Origin: JACDAN01 sp046714355
GTDB taxonomy: Bacteria > Actinomycetota > Thermoleophilia > Gaiellales > Gaiellaceae
Assembly: GCA_046714355.1 (NCBI GenBank)
Contig: JBKKAR010000172.1
Location: 1 to 16,731 of the forward strand
Length of the DNA: 16,731 bases
Reading direction: 5' to 3'
Positions 6,055 to 13,222 of the stretch are shown here, in pieces. Numbering within the stretch: the stretch's first letter is position 1; each line of letters begins with the position of its first letter. Below the pieces are notes generated by a model. That model saw only the letters and a list, made by a program, of their open reading frames with translations. It was not told the origin of the DNA and did not search any database. Position numbers and translations under genes: made by a program.

Positions 6055-7350
6055 TCACGGTAGCGGGGGCGGCGGAGGAAGCGGCGGCAGCGGAGGAGGA
6101 GGCGGCAGCGGCAGCTGGACGGGCGGCTGCGGGGTGTTCACCGGCGGCAGCGGCGGCGGCGGTGGCACGAGGGGCGGTTTCGGGATCGGAACGACCTTCG
6201 TGATCTCCTTCGCTGCATCCACGGTTCCCTGGACGGGATCCGGCGCGCTCAGCGGCGGCGCCGGGGTGACCGCTCCCGGGCTGCCCGGTGAGGCGGCCGT
6301 ATCGCCGGACACGGCGCCGACGCGAGGCCGCCCAAGCGCGTTGCGAACCGCGCTACGAAGCTGGGCGGCGGAGCGCGGGGCACCTGTCGCAATGGTGCGA
6401 TCCTCTCCGCGGGCAGTTCCGCGGTCGCTGAAGATCGTCGAACTCGTTCCGTAGAGCTTCGGAAGGGTAAGCGGGATCCGCTGGAGCGCCGGGAGGGACG
6501 TCCCGGGCGGCTCGTTGGCGGCGACAGCCTCGACCACCTGATGGCCGACGCCTCCCGCGATCACGCCCGCCGCCACCATGGCTGCCGCCTTGACGGCCAT
6601 CCCCGAGCCGGCGATCACGCCGCCGACCGACCCCGCGCCGCCGCCGAAGAACCCGACCAGCGAGGGCGGGAGCTGCACGACGCTCAGCCGCTTGATCGCC
6701 GCGCGCTGCGCGCGCTGCTGGCGTTCGAGAGCGGCACACTCGCGGCACTCGCGGAGATGCGCCCTCAGTGCGCGCTGCTCCACGGGTGCGAGGGTCCCGT
6801 CAAGACGCTTGGAGAGCGTGGCTTCCGCGTCGCCGCAGGTCAGGCCTCCGTCCATCTGCTCGCGCAGCGCGCGGCGGGCACGGAAGAGCAAGGTTTCGAC
6901 GGCCGAGTGGGAGAGGTCGAGGATCTCGCCGACCTCGCCGTAGGACCGTCCTTCGAGCTCACGCATGACGAGCGCGGAACGCTGGTTGAAGCTCAGGTGA
7001 CCGAGCGCCTGACGGATCTCGTCCGCGGTCGGGACGGCCTCGTCGACCGCCGGGGCGGCGACGCGCTCGTCCCAGACGACCTCCTTGGGCCGCCGCGCCA
7101 GCATTCGGAAGCGCTGGCGACACTCGTTGTGGGCGATCTTCAGGAGCCAGTTCCGCGGCAGCTCCGGACGCTGGCCGCGCTGGAAGGCCCGGTAGGCGCT
7201 CAGGAACGTGGCCTGCGTCGCGTCCTCCGCGTCAGCGGGATTGCGGAGCACGGCCAGGACGTAGCGATAGACGTCGTGGACGTGGCTGCGGTACAGCCGC
7301 TCGAATGCGCGGTCTGTTTTGGGCCGGGTGAGAAGCGCGGCGTTGCTCAT
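6055..7350 (-). CDS. Membrane-anchored ECF sigma factor with ZAS-like domain and polyproline tail
   Basis: 431 residues. Sigma region 2 lies at about 15-80 (FERLYRSHVHDVYRYVLAVL, NWLLKIAHNEC) and region 4 at about 108-165 (SYGEVGEILDLSHSAVETLL). The zinc motif C172-x25-H198-x3-C202-x2-C205 follows. Residues about 242-277 are hydrophobic and Gly/Ala-rich, a likely membrane span. The part beyond (278-431) ends in a long proline-rich tail (392-431), which would lie outside the membrane. Known ECF groups with C-terminal zinc and membrane extensions carry their own restraint in cis, and that is the likely logic here. ATG 7350 is preceded by AGAGGG and marks where similarity to the paralogue begins; the longer open frame to 7506 runs into lpd. 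It stands 98 bases upstream of the second sigma gene. Confidence 0.85.
   Translation of the reverse strand: MSNAALLTRPKTDRAFERLYRSHVHDVYRYVLAVLRNPADAEDATQATFLSAYRAFQRGQRPELPRNWLLKIAHNECRQRFRMLARRPKEVVWDERVAAPAVDEAVPTADEIRQALGHLSFNQRSALVMRELEGRSYGEVGEILDLSHSAVETLLFRARRALREQMDGGLTCGDAEATLSKRLDGTLAPVEQRALRAHLRECRECAALERQQRAQRAAIKRLSVVQLPPSLVGFFGGGAGSVGGVIAGSGMAVKAAAMVAAGVIAGGVGHQVVEAVAANEPPGTSLPALQRIPLTLPKLYGTSSTIFSDRGTARGEDRTIATGAPRSAAQLRSAVRNALGRPRVGAVSGDTAASPGSPGAVTPAPPLSAPDPVQGTVDAAKEITKVVPIPKPPLVPPPPPLPPVNTPQPPVQLPLPPPPPLPPLPPPPPLP
6058..6175. repeat. GC-only simple repeat encoding the polyproline tail
   Basis: Irregular GGC/GGA/GGCGGCAGC-type triplet repeats on the plus strand read as runs of Pro with Leu, Val and Gln on the minus strand. 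They make up the last 40 or so residues of the sigma factor. Such tracts change length easily and are prone to assembly error. Confidence 0.6.
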
Positions 7351-7365
7351 CTTCCCTCTTGGATA

Positions 7366-7403
7366 GATGCCACGATCGCTAGTTTCTTGCGTTGCATTCC
7401 CCG
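7366..7403 (-). promoter_or_regulatory. Conserved upstream box of the second ECF sigma gene
   Basis: CGGGGA (7403-7398), CGCAAG (7391-7386) and CGTGGCATC (7374-7366) on the minus strand lie in the 103-base gap after lpd. This is the same set of blocks as at 5966-6002. The third block ends 15 bases before ATG 7350 (9 bases in the other copy). The match suggests a shared promoter or operator for the two sigma genes. Confidence 0.5.
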
Positions 7404-7440
7404 CACAGAGGAGAAACGAACGTCGGGGTTCGACGGATAC

Positions 7441-7453
7441 GCCGATATTCGGC
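7441..7453 (-). terminator. Small hairpin immediately after lpd
   Basis: GCCGA-ATA-TCGGC (minus strand) directly follows the lpd TAA. The stem is only 5 base pairs and has no T run, so it is at best a weak 3'-end structure. Confidence 0.25.
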
Positions 7454-8860
7454 TTATGCCGTTGCTTTAGCCCGCTTCCGGTTCGGCAGGTGGATCGCCC
7501 GGCCAAGGGCCACCAGACCCGCTTCCTTGATCGCCTCGGAGAGGGTCGGGTGCGCGGCCATGCCGTCCGCGACCGTCTCGACCGTGGCCTCGGCGTCGAG
7601 CGCGACGACGCCGGCCTCGACCAGGTCGGTGACGTGCGGCCCGACCATGACCAGTCCGAGGAGCTCGCCGTAGCGGCTCTCGTGGATCGACTTGACCCAG
7701 CCGACGGTCTCGTTCTGCATCACTGCCCGGGCGTTCGCGACCCACGGGAAGACGCCGACCTCGACGTCGTCTCCGTACTGCTCGCGGGCCTCTGCCTCCG
7801 TCAGGCCGACGCCGGCGATCTCCGGGTCGGTGTAGATCGGGCGCGGGACGGCGCGGTTGTCGACGACGGCCTCGTGGCCCATCGCGTTCTCCGCGGCGAC
7901 CTCGCCCTCGCGGAAGGCGGTGTGGGCGAGCTGCCAGTAGCCCGCGCAGTCGCCGACGGCGTAGATGTGCTCGACCGTTGTGCGGCGGTGCTCGTCGGCC
8001 GCAATGCCCTTCCGGCGGTCGAGCTCGACGCCGATCTCCTCGAGGCCGAGGTTCTCGACGAGCGGCGCGCGCCCGACGGAGACGAGCATCAGGTCGGCCT
8101 CGACGGTCTCGCCCTCGCCGAAGTGGACGGTCAGGGCTGATCCGCTGTCCTCGACCTTGGTGCACTGCTTCTCGAGGTGGAGCGTGATCCCGCGCTTACC
8201 GAACTGCTTGGCCAGCTCCTTGGCGGCGTCGTCGTCCTCTTGAGGGATCAGCTTTGGGAGCATCTCGATGATCGCGACCTCGGAGCCGAAGCGACTGAAG
8301 ATCGACGCGAACTCCCAGCCGATGATCCCGCCGCCGAGTACGACGAGGCGCTTGGGGATCTCGGTCTGAGCAAGGAGGCCGGTCGAGTCGACGCAGCGCG
8401 CGGAGTCGAGGCCCTCGATGGGCGGGCGGATCGGGAAGCTGCCGGTGGCGACGACGGCGCTTTTGAAGGTGACGCCCTCCCCACCCTCGACCGCGATCGT
8501 GTTCGCGTCCTTGAAGCGGCCGGCGCCCTTGACCCACTCGACACCGTTCGCCTTCAGGAGCTGGGCGATGCCGCCGGTCATCTGCTTGACGACGCCGTCC
8601 TTCCACTGGTTGGCGGTGCCGAAGTCGAGTTGCGGCTCGCCGACCTGCACGCCGAGCTTGGCGAAGGTCTCCCCGGCCTCCTTGATCGCGAACGCCGTCT
8701 GCACCCAGGCCTTCGTCGGGATGCACCCGACGCGGAGGCAGGTGCCGCCGAGCTCGGGCTCCTTCTCGATGCAGACGGTCTTGGCGCCGAGCTGCGCGGC
8801 GCGGATCGCCGCCGTGTAGCCGCCCGGGCCGCCTCCCAGGACGGCAACGTCACATTCCAT
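7454..8860 (-). CDS. lpdA: Dihydrolipoyl dehydrogenase (E3)
   Basis: 468 residues, the usual length. E3 reoxidises the dihydrolipoyl group of E2 and passes electrons through a disulfide and FAD to NAD+. The FAD motif GGGPGG is at 9-14. The redox pair is Cys41 and Cys46 in GGTCLRVGCIPTK. The NAD-binding GGGIIGWE stretch follows, and YAVGDCAG binds FAD. The C-terminal catalytic dyad is His437 and Glu442 in AHPTLSE. ATG 8860 has GAGGAG 9 bases upstream and starts the FAD strand at once; the longer open frame upstream is not coding. It lies about 300 bases beyond the GNAT gene of the E1-E2 cluster and has a possible -10 TAGGAT (8898-8893), so it may be expressed both with the complex and alone. 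Confidence 0.95.
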   Translation of the reverse strand: MECDVAVLGGGPGGYTAAIRAAQLGAKTVCIEKEPELGGTCLRVGCIPTKAWVQTAFAIKEAGETFAKLGVQVGEPQLDFGTANQWKDGVVKQMTGGIAQLLKANGVEWVKGAGRFKDANTIAVEGGEGVTFKSAVVATGSFPIRPPIEGLDSARCVDSTGLLAQTEIPKRLVVLGGGIIGWEFASIFSRFGSEVAIIEMLPKLIPQEDDDAAKELAKQFGKRGITLHLEKQCTKVEDSGSALTVHFGEGETVEADLMLVSVGRAPLVENLGLEEIGVELDRRKGIAADEHRRTTVEHIYAVGDCAGYWQLAHTAFREGEVAAENAMGHEAVVDNRAVPRPIYTDPEIAGVGLTEAEAREQYGDDVEVGVFPWVANARAVMQNETVGWVKSIHESRYGELLGLVMVGPHVTDLVEAGVVALDAEATVETVADGMAAHPTLSEAIKEAGLVALGRAIHLPNRKRAKATA

Positions 8861-9158
8861 CGGTTTCTGCTCCTCGGTCGATTTGCGACTCGATCCTACT
8901 GACGGCGGGCAGAGGTAGGCCTCGCCGCTCGGGTGTCCCTCTCGGCCGGTCCGGCCTGCGCGCCGCCCGGCGACGATGCCCGTTCCGGCCGGGTAGCGCC
9001 ACGCGAGCGCCGAAATCGCTTCGCTCCCGTCACCGTATCGGCACGAACTCCATGGCCGCGCGAGCCAGGCCCTAGGGACAGTCCCTCGTGCTGCGGCTCT
9101 AGGGGCAGGCGGCGATCGTCTCGCCGTTCGTGTACGTGTCGAACGGGTGTAGGACGCG
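8861..9158. other. 298-base intergenic region with inverted repeats and possible lpd promoter
   Basis: I see no convincing gene here. On the minus strand TAGGAT (8898-8893) could be the -10 of lpd. At 9074-9086 AGGGAC-A-GTCCCT is a perfect inverted repeat, nested inside CCCTAG (9070-9075) and CTAGGG (9099-9104). The nest could be a terminator-like structure after the GNAT gene or a small REP-like element. The stretch 8900-9060 is GC-rich with no other structure I can support. Confidence 0.4.
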
Positions 9159-9623
9159 CTAGCTCGGCTGGAGGTTGAGCCGCATCGTCCAGGAGCCGTC
9201 GGTCTTCTCGACCTTGTCGAACCCCTGCCTCTCGAAGACGTGCATCGCGGGGCTCTCGACGGCGACGGACAGGCTGAGGCCTCCATGGCCCTGCTCCTTC
9301 GCCAGCTCGATCAGAGCGTCGAGGAGCTCCGAGCCGATGCCCCTTCCCCGCCGGCTCGGTACGACGGCGATCGAGACCTCGGGAGTCTGCTCGTCCACGA
9401 ACCCGAAGCCCGGCTCGTCGCGGGAGAAGAGCCGGTACCAGGCGGCGCCGATCGGGAAGCCGCCCTCGAGCGCGACAACCGACGAGTCGCCGCGCCGCCC
9501 CCAGCCGGAGACGTAGCGCCAAAGCGACGCGTCCTCGACGGTGCCGCCGGACCGCCAGTAGAAGGCGTGGCGGAGCATGTCCTTGAGGAACCGGACGTCC
9601 TGCCGGTTGCCGCGGCGGATCAC
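9159..9623 (-). CDS. GNAT family N-acetyltransferase
   Basis: 154 residues with the GNAT fold. The acetyl-CoA-binding strand and loop is VSIAVVPSRRGRGIGSELLD (about 83-102), containing the R-x-x-G-x-G pyrophosphate loop. SLSVAVESPAMHVFERQGFDKVEK follows as the C-terminal motif, in which the ERQGF part is typical of the family. The acceptor is unknown. The GTG start (9623-9621) overlaps the VOC gene's stop as GTGA, so translation is coupled. The neighbours upstream are the E2 and VOC genes, so it probably shares their transcript. Read-through of its TAG would add 19 residues with a protein-like look before the next stop (9099-9101). Confidence 0.88.
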   Translation of the reverse strand: MIRRGNRQDVRFLKDMLRHAFYWRSGGTVEDASLWRYVSGWGRRGDSSVVALEGGFPIGAAWYRLFSRDEPGFGFVDEQTPEVSIAVVPSRRGRGIGSELLDALIELAKEQGHGGLSLSVAVESPAMHVFERQGFDKVEKTDGSWTMRLNLQPS

Positions 9624-9949
9624 CGGCGGAGCTCTTGGACGAGTTGCACCCGGTTTCCGTCCGGGTCGTAGACGTCCAGGAGTCGGACTTCGTCGTGTAG
9701 TTCGAGCACCGTGCCGACCTCGACGTCGTCGCCGCGTAGCCGGTCGGCCTCGGCCTTCACGTCGTCCACGTCGATCGTGGCGACCCCGCCCTCCTCCGGC
9801 TCGCCCTCGGCGAGCGCGATCTGCATGCTGCCCCGCTCGAGCTTGGCCCAGCGTCCGTCCTCGTCGTAATACGTCTCCTCGAACCGAAGCTTGCCGGTGT
9901 ACCAGGCACGCGCGGTATCGAGGTTCCGGACGCGGTACCAGACCCTCAT
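9620..9949 (-). CDS. Small VOC (glyoxalase-like) protein
   Basis: 109 residues, one VOC module of two halves. The first half (1-50) begins WYRVRNLDTARAWYTGKLRF. The second (52-109) runs through VATIDVDDVKAEADRLRG to the typical closing motif DVYDPDGNRVQLVQ. The final metal-ligand Glu usual in glyoxalase I (as in DPDGNxxE) is replaced by Gln in this copy, so glyoxalase I activity is doubtful. ATG 9949 lies 9 bases after the E2 stop and has no clear Shine-Dalgarno site, and its TGA overlaps the GNAT start by 4 bases. It might remove or repair a reactive by-product near the dehydrogenase complex, but that is only an inference from position. Confidence 0.82.
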   Translation of the reverse strand: MRVWYRVRNLDTARAWYTGKLRFEETYYDEDGRWAKLERGSMQIALAEGEPEEGGVATIDVDDVKAEADRLRGDDVEVGTVLELHDEVRLLDVYDPDGNRVQLVQELRR

Positions 9950-9958
9950 GGTGTGACT

Positions 9959-11251
9959 CTAGAGCGCCAGGCCCGGTTCTTCGAGCATCGAGCGGATTGT
10001 GGCGAGGAACTCGGCGGCGACCGCCCCGTCCACGGCTCTGTGATCGCAGGTCAGCGTCAGGCTCATCAGCGGTCGAACGACGATCTTGCCGTCACGGACG
10101 ACCGGCTTCTCCTCCACGGCACCGACGGCGAGGATCGAAACCTGCGGCGGGTTGAGGACGGCGATGAAGTGCTCGACGCCGAACATCCCGAGGTTCGAGA
10201 TCGTGAACGTGCCGCCCTCGAGATCAGCCTGTTGGAGCTTCCCGCTCCGGGCACGCTCGACGAGATCGACGCGCTGAGCCGCGATCTCGGCCACCGAAAG
10301 CCGTTCGGCGCCCCGGATCACGGGTACGACGAGGCCCCGGTCGGTCGCGACGGCCATCCCGACGTCGGCTGTGGGATAGAGGTGCACCTCCTCGCCGACG
10401 AAGTGCGCGTTCAGCCGCCGGTGACGCATGAGCGCCGACGCGCTGACCTTGGTCAAGACGTCGGAGATCGTCGGCTTCGGACCGTCCTTCGCCAGCTCCA
10501 CGAGCTTGGCGCGGAGCTCCAGCGCCCGCGTCATCTCCGCGGACATGGAGATCTGGAAGACGGGTGCCTGCCAGGCCTCGGTCAGCCGGCGCGCGATCGT
10601 CTTGCGGATCGAGGTGAGCGGCTCGACCTGCACCTCGGCGGGCGCTGCAGCGGCCGGAGCCGGCGGCGGTGCCGCTTTGCCGGGCGCGACTTCCGCACGC
10701 TCGACGTCCTCGGCGACGATCCGGCCTTCAGGCCCGGTCCCGCGCACCTGCGCGAGATCGATGCTTCGCTCCCGGGCGATCCGGCGGGCGAGCGGCGACG
10801 CCTTCACGCGCCCGTCCTGCTGCGGCTCCCGAATCTCGGTGATCTGTTCGCCCGTGCCGCCCCGGGATGCCTCCTTGCCCTCCTCGCGCTCCGCATCCCG
10901 CGCCGGCCCGCGCGAGCCTTCCTCCTGCGGGGTCTCGTCGACCTCGGTCTCGTCGGCCGCGGCGTCGCTCTCGGACTCGGGCTTGGACTCGGGCTTGGAC
11001 TCGGCAACCTGCTCGCCCTCCTCGCCGATGACGGCGACCGTCTGCCCAACGGGGACCTCACCCTCGGACACCGCGATCTTCAGCAGGACGCCGGACGCCT
11101 CGGCCTCGACCTCCTGCGTCACCTTCTCGGTGTCGAGCTCGTACAGCGGCTCGCCCTTCTCGACCCGGTCGCCCTCCTGCTTGAGCCAGCGCACGACCGT
11201 CCCGGACTCCATGCCCTGGCCGAGCCGGGGAAGCTTGACCTCAGTCGCCAT
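9959..11251 (-). CDS. 2-oxoacid dehydrogenase E2 (dihydrolipoamide acyltransferase)
   Basis: 430 residues. A single lipoyl domain (1-78) has Lys43 in LDTEKV as the lipoylation site. An acidic Ser/Glu/Lys linker (80-135) follows. The peripheral subunit-binding domain is at about 149-186 (ASPLARRIARERSIDLAQVR, GTGPEGRIV). An Ala/Pro linker (190-207) leads to the catalytic core (about 210-430), with ISNLGMFG (351-358) and the active-site DHRAVDG (His404, Asp408). It transfers the acyl group from E1 to CoA. Start ATG 11251 overlaps the E1 beta gene by 11 bases and opens directly into the lipoyl fold. A single lipoyl domain suits many actinobacterial PDH-like, branched-chain or acetoin complexes, so the acyl group is not fixed (pdhC or acoC). 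Confidence 0.93.
   Translation of the reverse strand: MATEVKLPRLGQGMESGTVVRWLKQEGDRVEKGEPLYELDTEKVTQEVEAEASGVLLKIAVSEGEVPVGQTVAVIGEEGEQVAESKPESKPESESDAAADETEVDETPQEEGSRGPARDAEREEGKEASRGGTGEQITEIREPQQDGRVKASPLARRIARERSIDLAQVRGTGPEGRIVAEDVERAEVAPGKAAPPPAPAAAAPAEVQVEPLTSIRKTIARRLTEAWQAPVFQISMSAEMTRALELRAKLVELAKDGPKPTISDVLTKVSASALMRHRRLNAHFVGEEVHLYPTADVGMAVATDRGLVVPVIRGAERLSVAEIAAQRVDLVERARSGKLQQADLEGGTFTISNLGMFGVEHFIAVLNPPQVSILAVGAVEEKPVVRDGKIVVRPLMSLTLTCDHRAVDGAVAAEFLATIRSMLEEPGLAL
10973..11004. repeat. 12-base tandem repeat in the E2 linker
   Basis: The unit GGACTCGGGCTT occurs twice (10973-10984, 10985-10996) followed by 8 further bases. On the coding strand it gives SKPESKPESE in the flexible linker between the lipoyl and binding domains. 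The period keeps frame. Confidence 0.7.
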
Positions 11252-12227
11252 CGCGCTGAACCGTGCGCTGAATCGCCTCGAGCACGTCCTTGGCGTGCGG
11301 CACGACGAACTCCTCCATGATCGGCGCGAAGGGAATCGGCGTGAACCTCGCGCCGACGCGCTCGATCGGCGCGTCGAGCCAGTCGAACGCCTGATGCTGG
11401 ACGACGGCGGCGACCTCGGCGCCGAAGCCCATCCGCGTGACCGCCTCGTGCGCGACGACGCAGCGATTCGTCTTCTTGACGGACTCGACGATCGTCTCCT
11501 CGTCGAGCGGCTGGAGCGTCCTCGGGTCAACGACCTCGACGGAGACGCCCTGTTCCTCCAGTTGCTTGGCCGCGTCGAGGGCCTCGTGCACGAGCCGGCC
11601 CGTCGCGACGACGGTGACGTCCTCGCCCTCGCGGATGACACGGGCCTTGCCGAGCGGGATCGGCTCCAGCTCGTCGGGCATCTCCTCCTTGAGGCCATAG
11701 AGCGTCCGGTGCTCGAAGAAGATCACCGGGTTGTCCTCGTAGATGGCGGTGTAGAGGAGGCCGCGAACGTCGGTCGGGGTCGACGCGAAGACGACCTTCA
11801 GCCCGGGGATGTGGACGAACCAGGCCTCGAGCTGCTGAGCGTGCTGCGCGCCGGGCGACCAGCCTGCGCCCCCCTGGGTCCGGATGGTCAGCGGCACCTT
11901 CAGCTGCCCGCCGGACATGTACCGGTGCTTGGCTGCCTGGTTGACGATCTGCTCGGCGGAGAGCGACAGGAAATCCTCATACATGATCTCCACGACCGGG
12001 CGCATGCCCTGCATCGCCGCCCCGATGCCGGCACCGACGATCCCGATCTCGGAGATCGGCGTGTTCCGCACCCGTGCCGGGCCGAACTCGTCGAGCAGCC
12101 CCTGGGTGACGCCCATGGAGCCGCCCATCTCGGCGATGTCCTCGCCCATGATGAACACGTCCTCGTCCTTGCGCATCGCGGTTGCGAGCGCATCGCGGAC
12201 TGCTTCACGATACGAGAGCTCAGCCAC
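11241..12227 (-). CDS. 2-oxoacid dehydrogenase E1 component, beta subunit
   Basis: 328 residues, normal for the family. It starts VAELSYREAVRDAL. The conserved VFIMGEDIAEMGGSMGVTQG, FGPARVRNTPISEIGIVGAG and RPVVEIMYEDF segments form the pyrimidine side of the thiamine diphosphate site (Glu in SEIG). The C-terminal transketolase domain has VVDPRTLQPLDEETIV. IFFEHRTLYGLKEEMP resembles acetoin-dehydrogenase-type E1 beta as well as PDH E1 beta. The start is GTG (12227-12225), whose first G is the last base of the E1 alpha stop (TAGTG), so the two subunits are translationally coupled, as expected for an alpha2-beta2 enzyme. It overlaps the E2 gene by 11 bases. Candidate symbols are pdhB or acoB; I leave the choice open. 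Confidence 0.93.
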   Translation of the reverse strand: MAELSYREAVRDALATAMRKDEDVFIMGEDIAEMGGSMGVTQGLLDEFGPARVRNTPISEIGIVGAGIGAAMQGMRPVVEIMYEDFLSLSAEQIVNQAAKHRYMSGGQLKVPLTIRTQGGAGWSPGAQHAQQLEAWFVHIPGLKVVFASTPTDVRGLLYTAIYEDNPVIFFEHRTLYGLKEEMPDELEPIPLGKARVIREGEDVTVVATGRLVHEALDAAKQLEEQGVSVEVVDPRTLQPLDEETIVESVKKTNRCVVAHEAVTRMGFGAEVAAVVQHQAFDWLDAPIERVGARFTPIPFAPIMEEFVVPHAKDVLEAIQRTVQRDGD

Positions 12228-13198
12228 TACGCATAGACGTTCTTGAGCGCGTCTTCCGGCTTCGGGTCCGTACCGCTCTTGGCGAACTCGACCGAGCCTT
12301 CGACGAGCTCCGTGACCTCGGCGTCGAGCTCCTCGAACTCCTCGTCGGAGAGCTCGATCTCCGCGCGCAGCTTGTCGATCGGATCCTGTGTCTCCTTGAG
12401 GTGCTGCAGCTCGCCCTTCGGGCGGTACACCTGCGGGTCGCCGATGTAGTGGCCGGTCAGCCGGTACGTCTCGGCGACGAGGAAAACCGGCCCGCGCCCG
12501 GAGCGCGCGTACTCGACCGCCTTCATGGCGGCCTCGTAGACCTTCCCCACCTCCTGGCCGTCGACCTTCGCCGCCTTCATTCCGAACGCCTCGGCGCGTT
12601 TGGTCATGTCCTCGATCGGCATGTGCTGCTTGGCCGGGGTCGATTCCGCCCAGTGGTTGTTCTCGCAGACGAAGACGGCGGGGACGTTCCAAAGCTGCGC
12701 GAGGTTCAGCGCCTCGTGAAAGGTGCCGATGTTCGTCGCCCCGTCGCCGAAGAAGGCGACGGCGACGCGTGGCTCGTCGCGGAACTGGAAGGCCAGTGCG
12801 GCGCCGACGATCGCGGGCAGGCCGCCGCCGACGACGGCGTTCGCGCCGAGATTCCCGCGCTCGACGTCGTAGAGGTGCATTGATCCGCCGTAGCCGTGCG
12901 AGCAGCCCTCGAGCTTCCCGTACAGCTCAGCCATCAGCTCGTTCGGGTGCGTTCCCTTCGCGAGCGTGTGGCCGTGGGCCCGGTGGGTGGATGCGATCAC
13001 GTCGCCCTCCTCGAGCGCGCGGCAGACGCCGACGGCGACCGCCTCCTGTCCGATCGCGACATGGAGGAACCCGGGGAGCTCGCCCGCGCGGAAGCGCTCC
13101 TCGACCTTTTCCTCGAAGCGTCGGATGAGCAGCATCTCGCGGAAGAACTCGCGCAGGAGCTCGGGCGAAACCGCCCCCTTCCTCTCCACCTTGGCCAC
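12227..13198 (-). CDS. 2-oxoacid dehydrogenase E1 component, alpha subunit
   Basis: 323 residues. It contains the full thiamine diphosphate motif, from GDG at 151-153 (AFFGDGATNIGTFHEALN) to NN at 180-181 (VFVCENNHW). STHRAHGHTLAKG (70-82) is the usual active-site His region, and the family segment LVAETYRLTGHYIGDP follows. It decarboxylates the 2-oxoacid and passes the acyl group to E2. GSMHL and GNLGANAVVGGG resemble both short PDH E1 alpha and acetoin dehydrogenase AcoA, so the substrate is undecided. The GTG start at 13198 has no clear Shine-Dalgarno site. TAGACT stands 7 bases before it, which suits a leaderless transcript and places the operon promoter in the 24 bases shared with the divergent gene. 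Confidence 0.93.
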   Translation of the reverse strand: MAKVERKGAVSPELLREFFREMLLIRRFEEKVEERFRAGELPGFLHVAIGQEAVAVGVCRALEEGDVIASTHRAHGHTLAKGTHPNELMAELYGKLEGCSHGYGGSMHLYDVERGNLGANAVVGGGLPAIVGAALAFQFRDEPRVAVAFFGDGATNIGTFHEALNLAQLWNVPAVFVCENNHWAESTPAKQHMPIEDMTKRAEAFGMKAAKVDGQEVGKVYEAAMKAVEYARSGRGPVFLVAETYRLTGHYIGDPQVYRPKGELQHLKETQDPIDKLRAEIELSDEEFEELDAEVTELVEGSVEFAKSGTDPKPEDALKNVYA

Positions 13199-13205
13199 GT
13201 TTCTC

Positions 13206-13215
13206 AGTCTAGACT
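13206..13215. promoter_or_regulatory. Palindromic bidirectional -10 element between divergent genes
   Basis: AGTCTAGACT is a perfect 10-base palindrome centred exactly between the GTG start of E1 alpha (13198) and the GTG start of the repeat protein (13223). On each strand it contains TAGACT, fitting the TANNNT -10 pattern, followed by exactly 7 bases and then GTG. That geometry predicts leaderless transcripts both ways. No clear -35 is seen on either side. The palindrome could equally be a repressor site. Confidence 0.5.
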
Positions 13216-13222
13216 CGGCCGC

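Noticed and set aside
6058..6175. CRISPR-like or tandem repeat array
   Set aside because: The units are irregular 3- to 9-base GC triplets within a coding frame, with no spacers or constant repeats.
6541..7470. Plus-strand open frame of 309 residues
   Set aside because: It mirrors the second sigma gene; GC-rich codon use keeps the opposite frame open.
8861..9286. Upstream extension of the lpd frame
   Set aside because: Low-complexity Arg/Ser/Thr sequence with no family features. The FAD motif and Shine-Dalgarno site place the start at 8860.
10428..12236. Plus-strand open frame of 602 residues
   Set aside because: It runs antisense to E2 and E1 beta and has the Ser/Arg/Asp-rich composition of a shadow frame.
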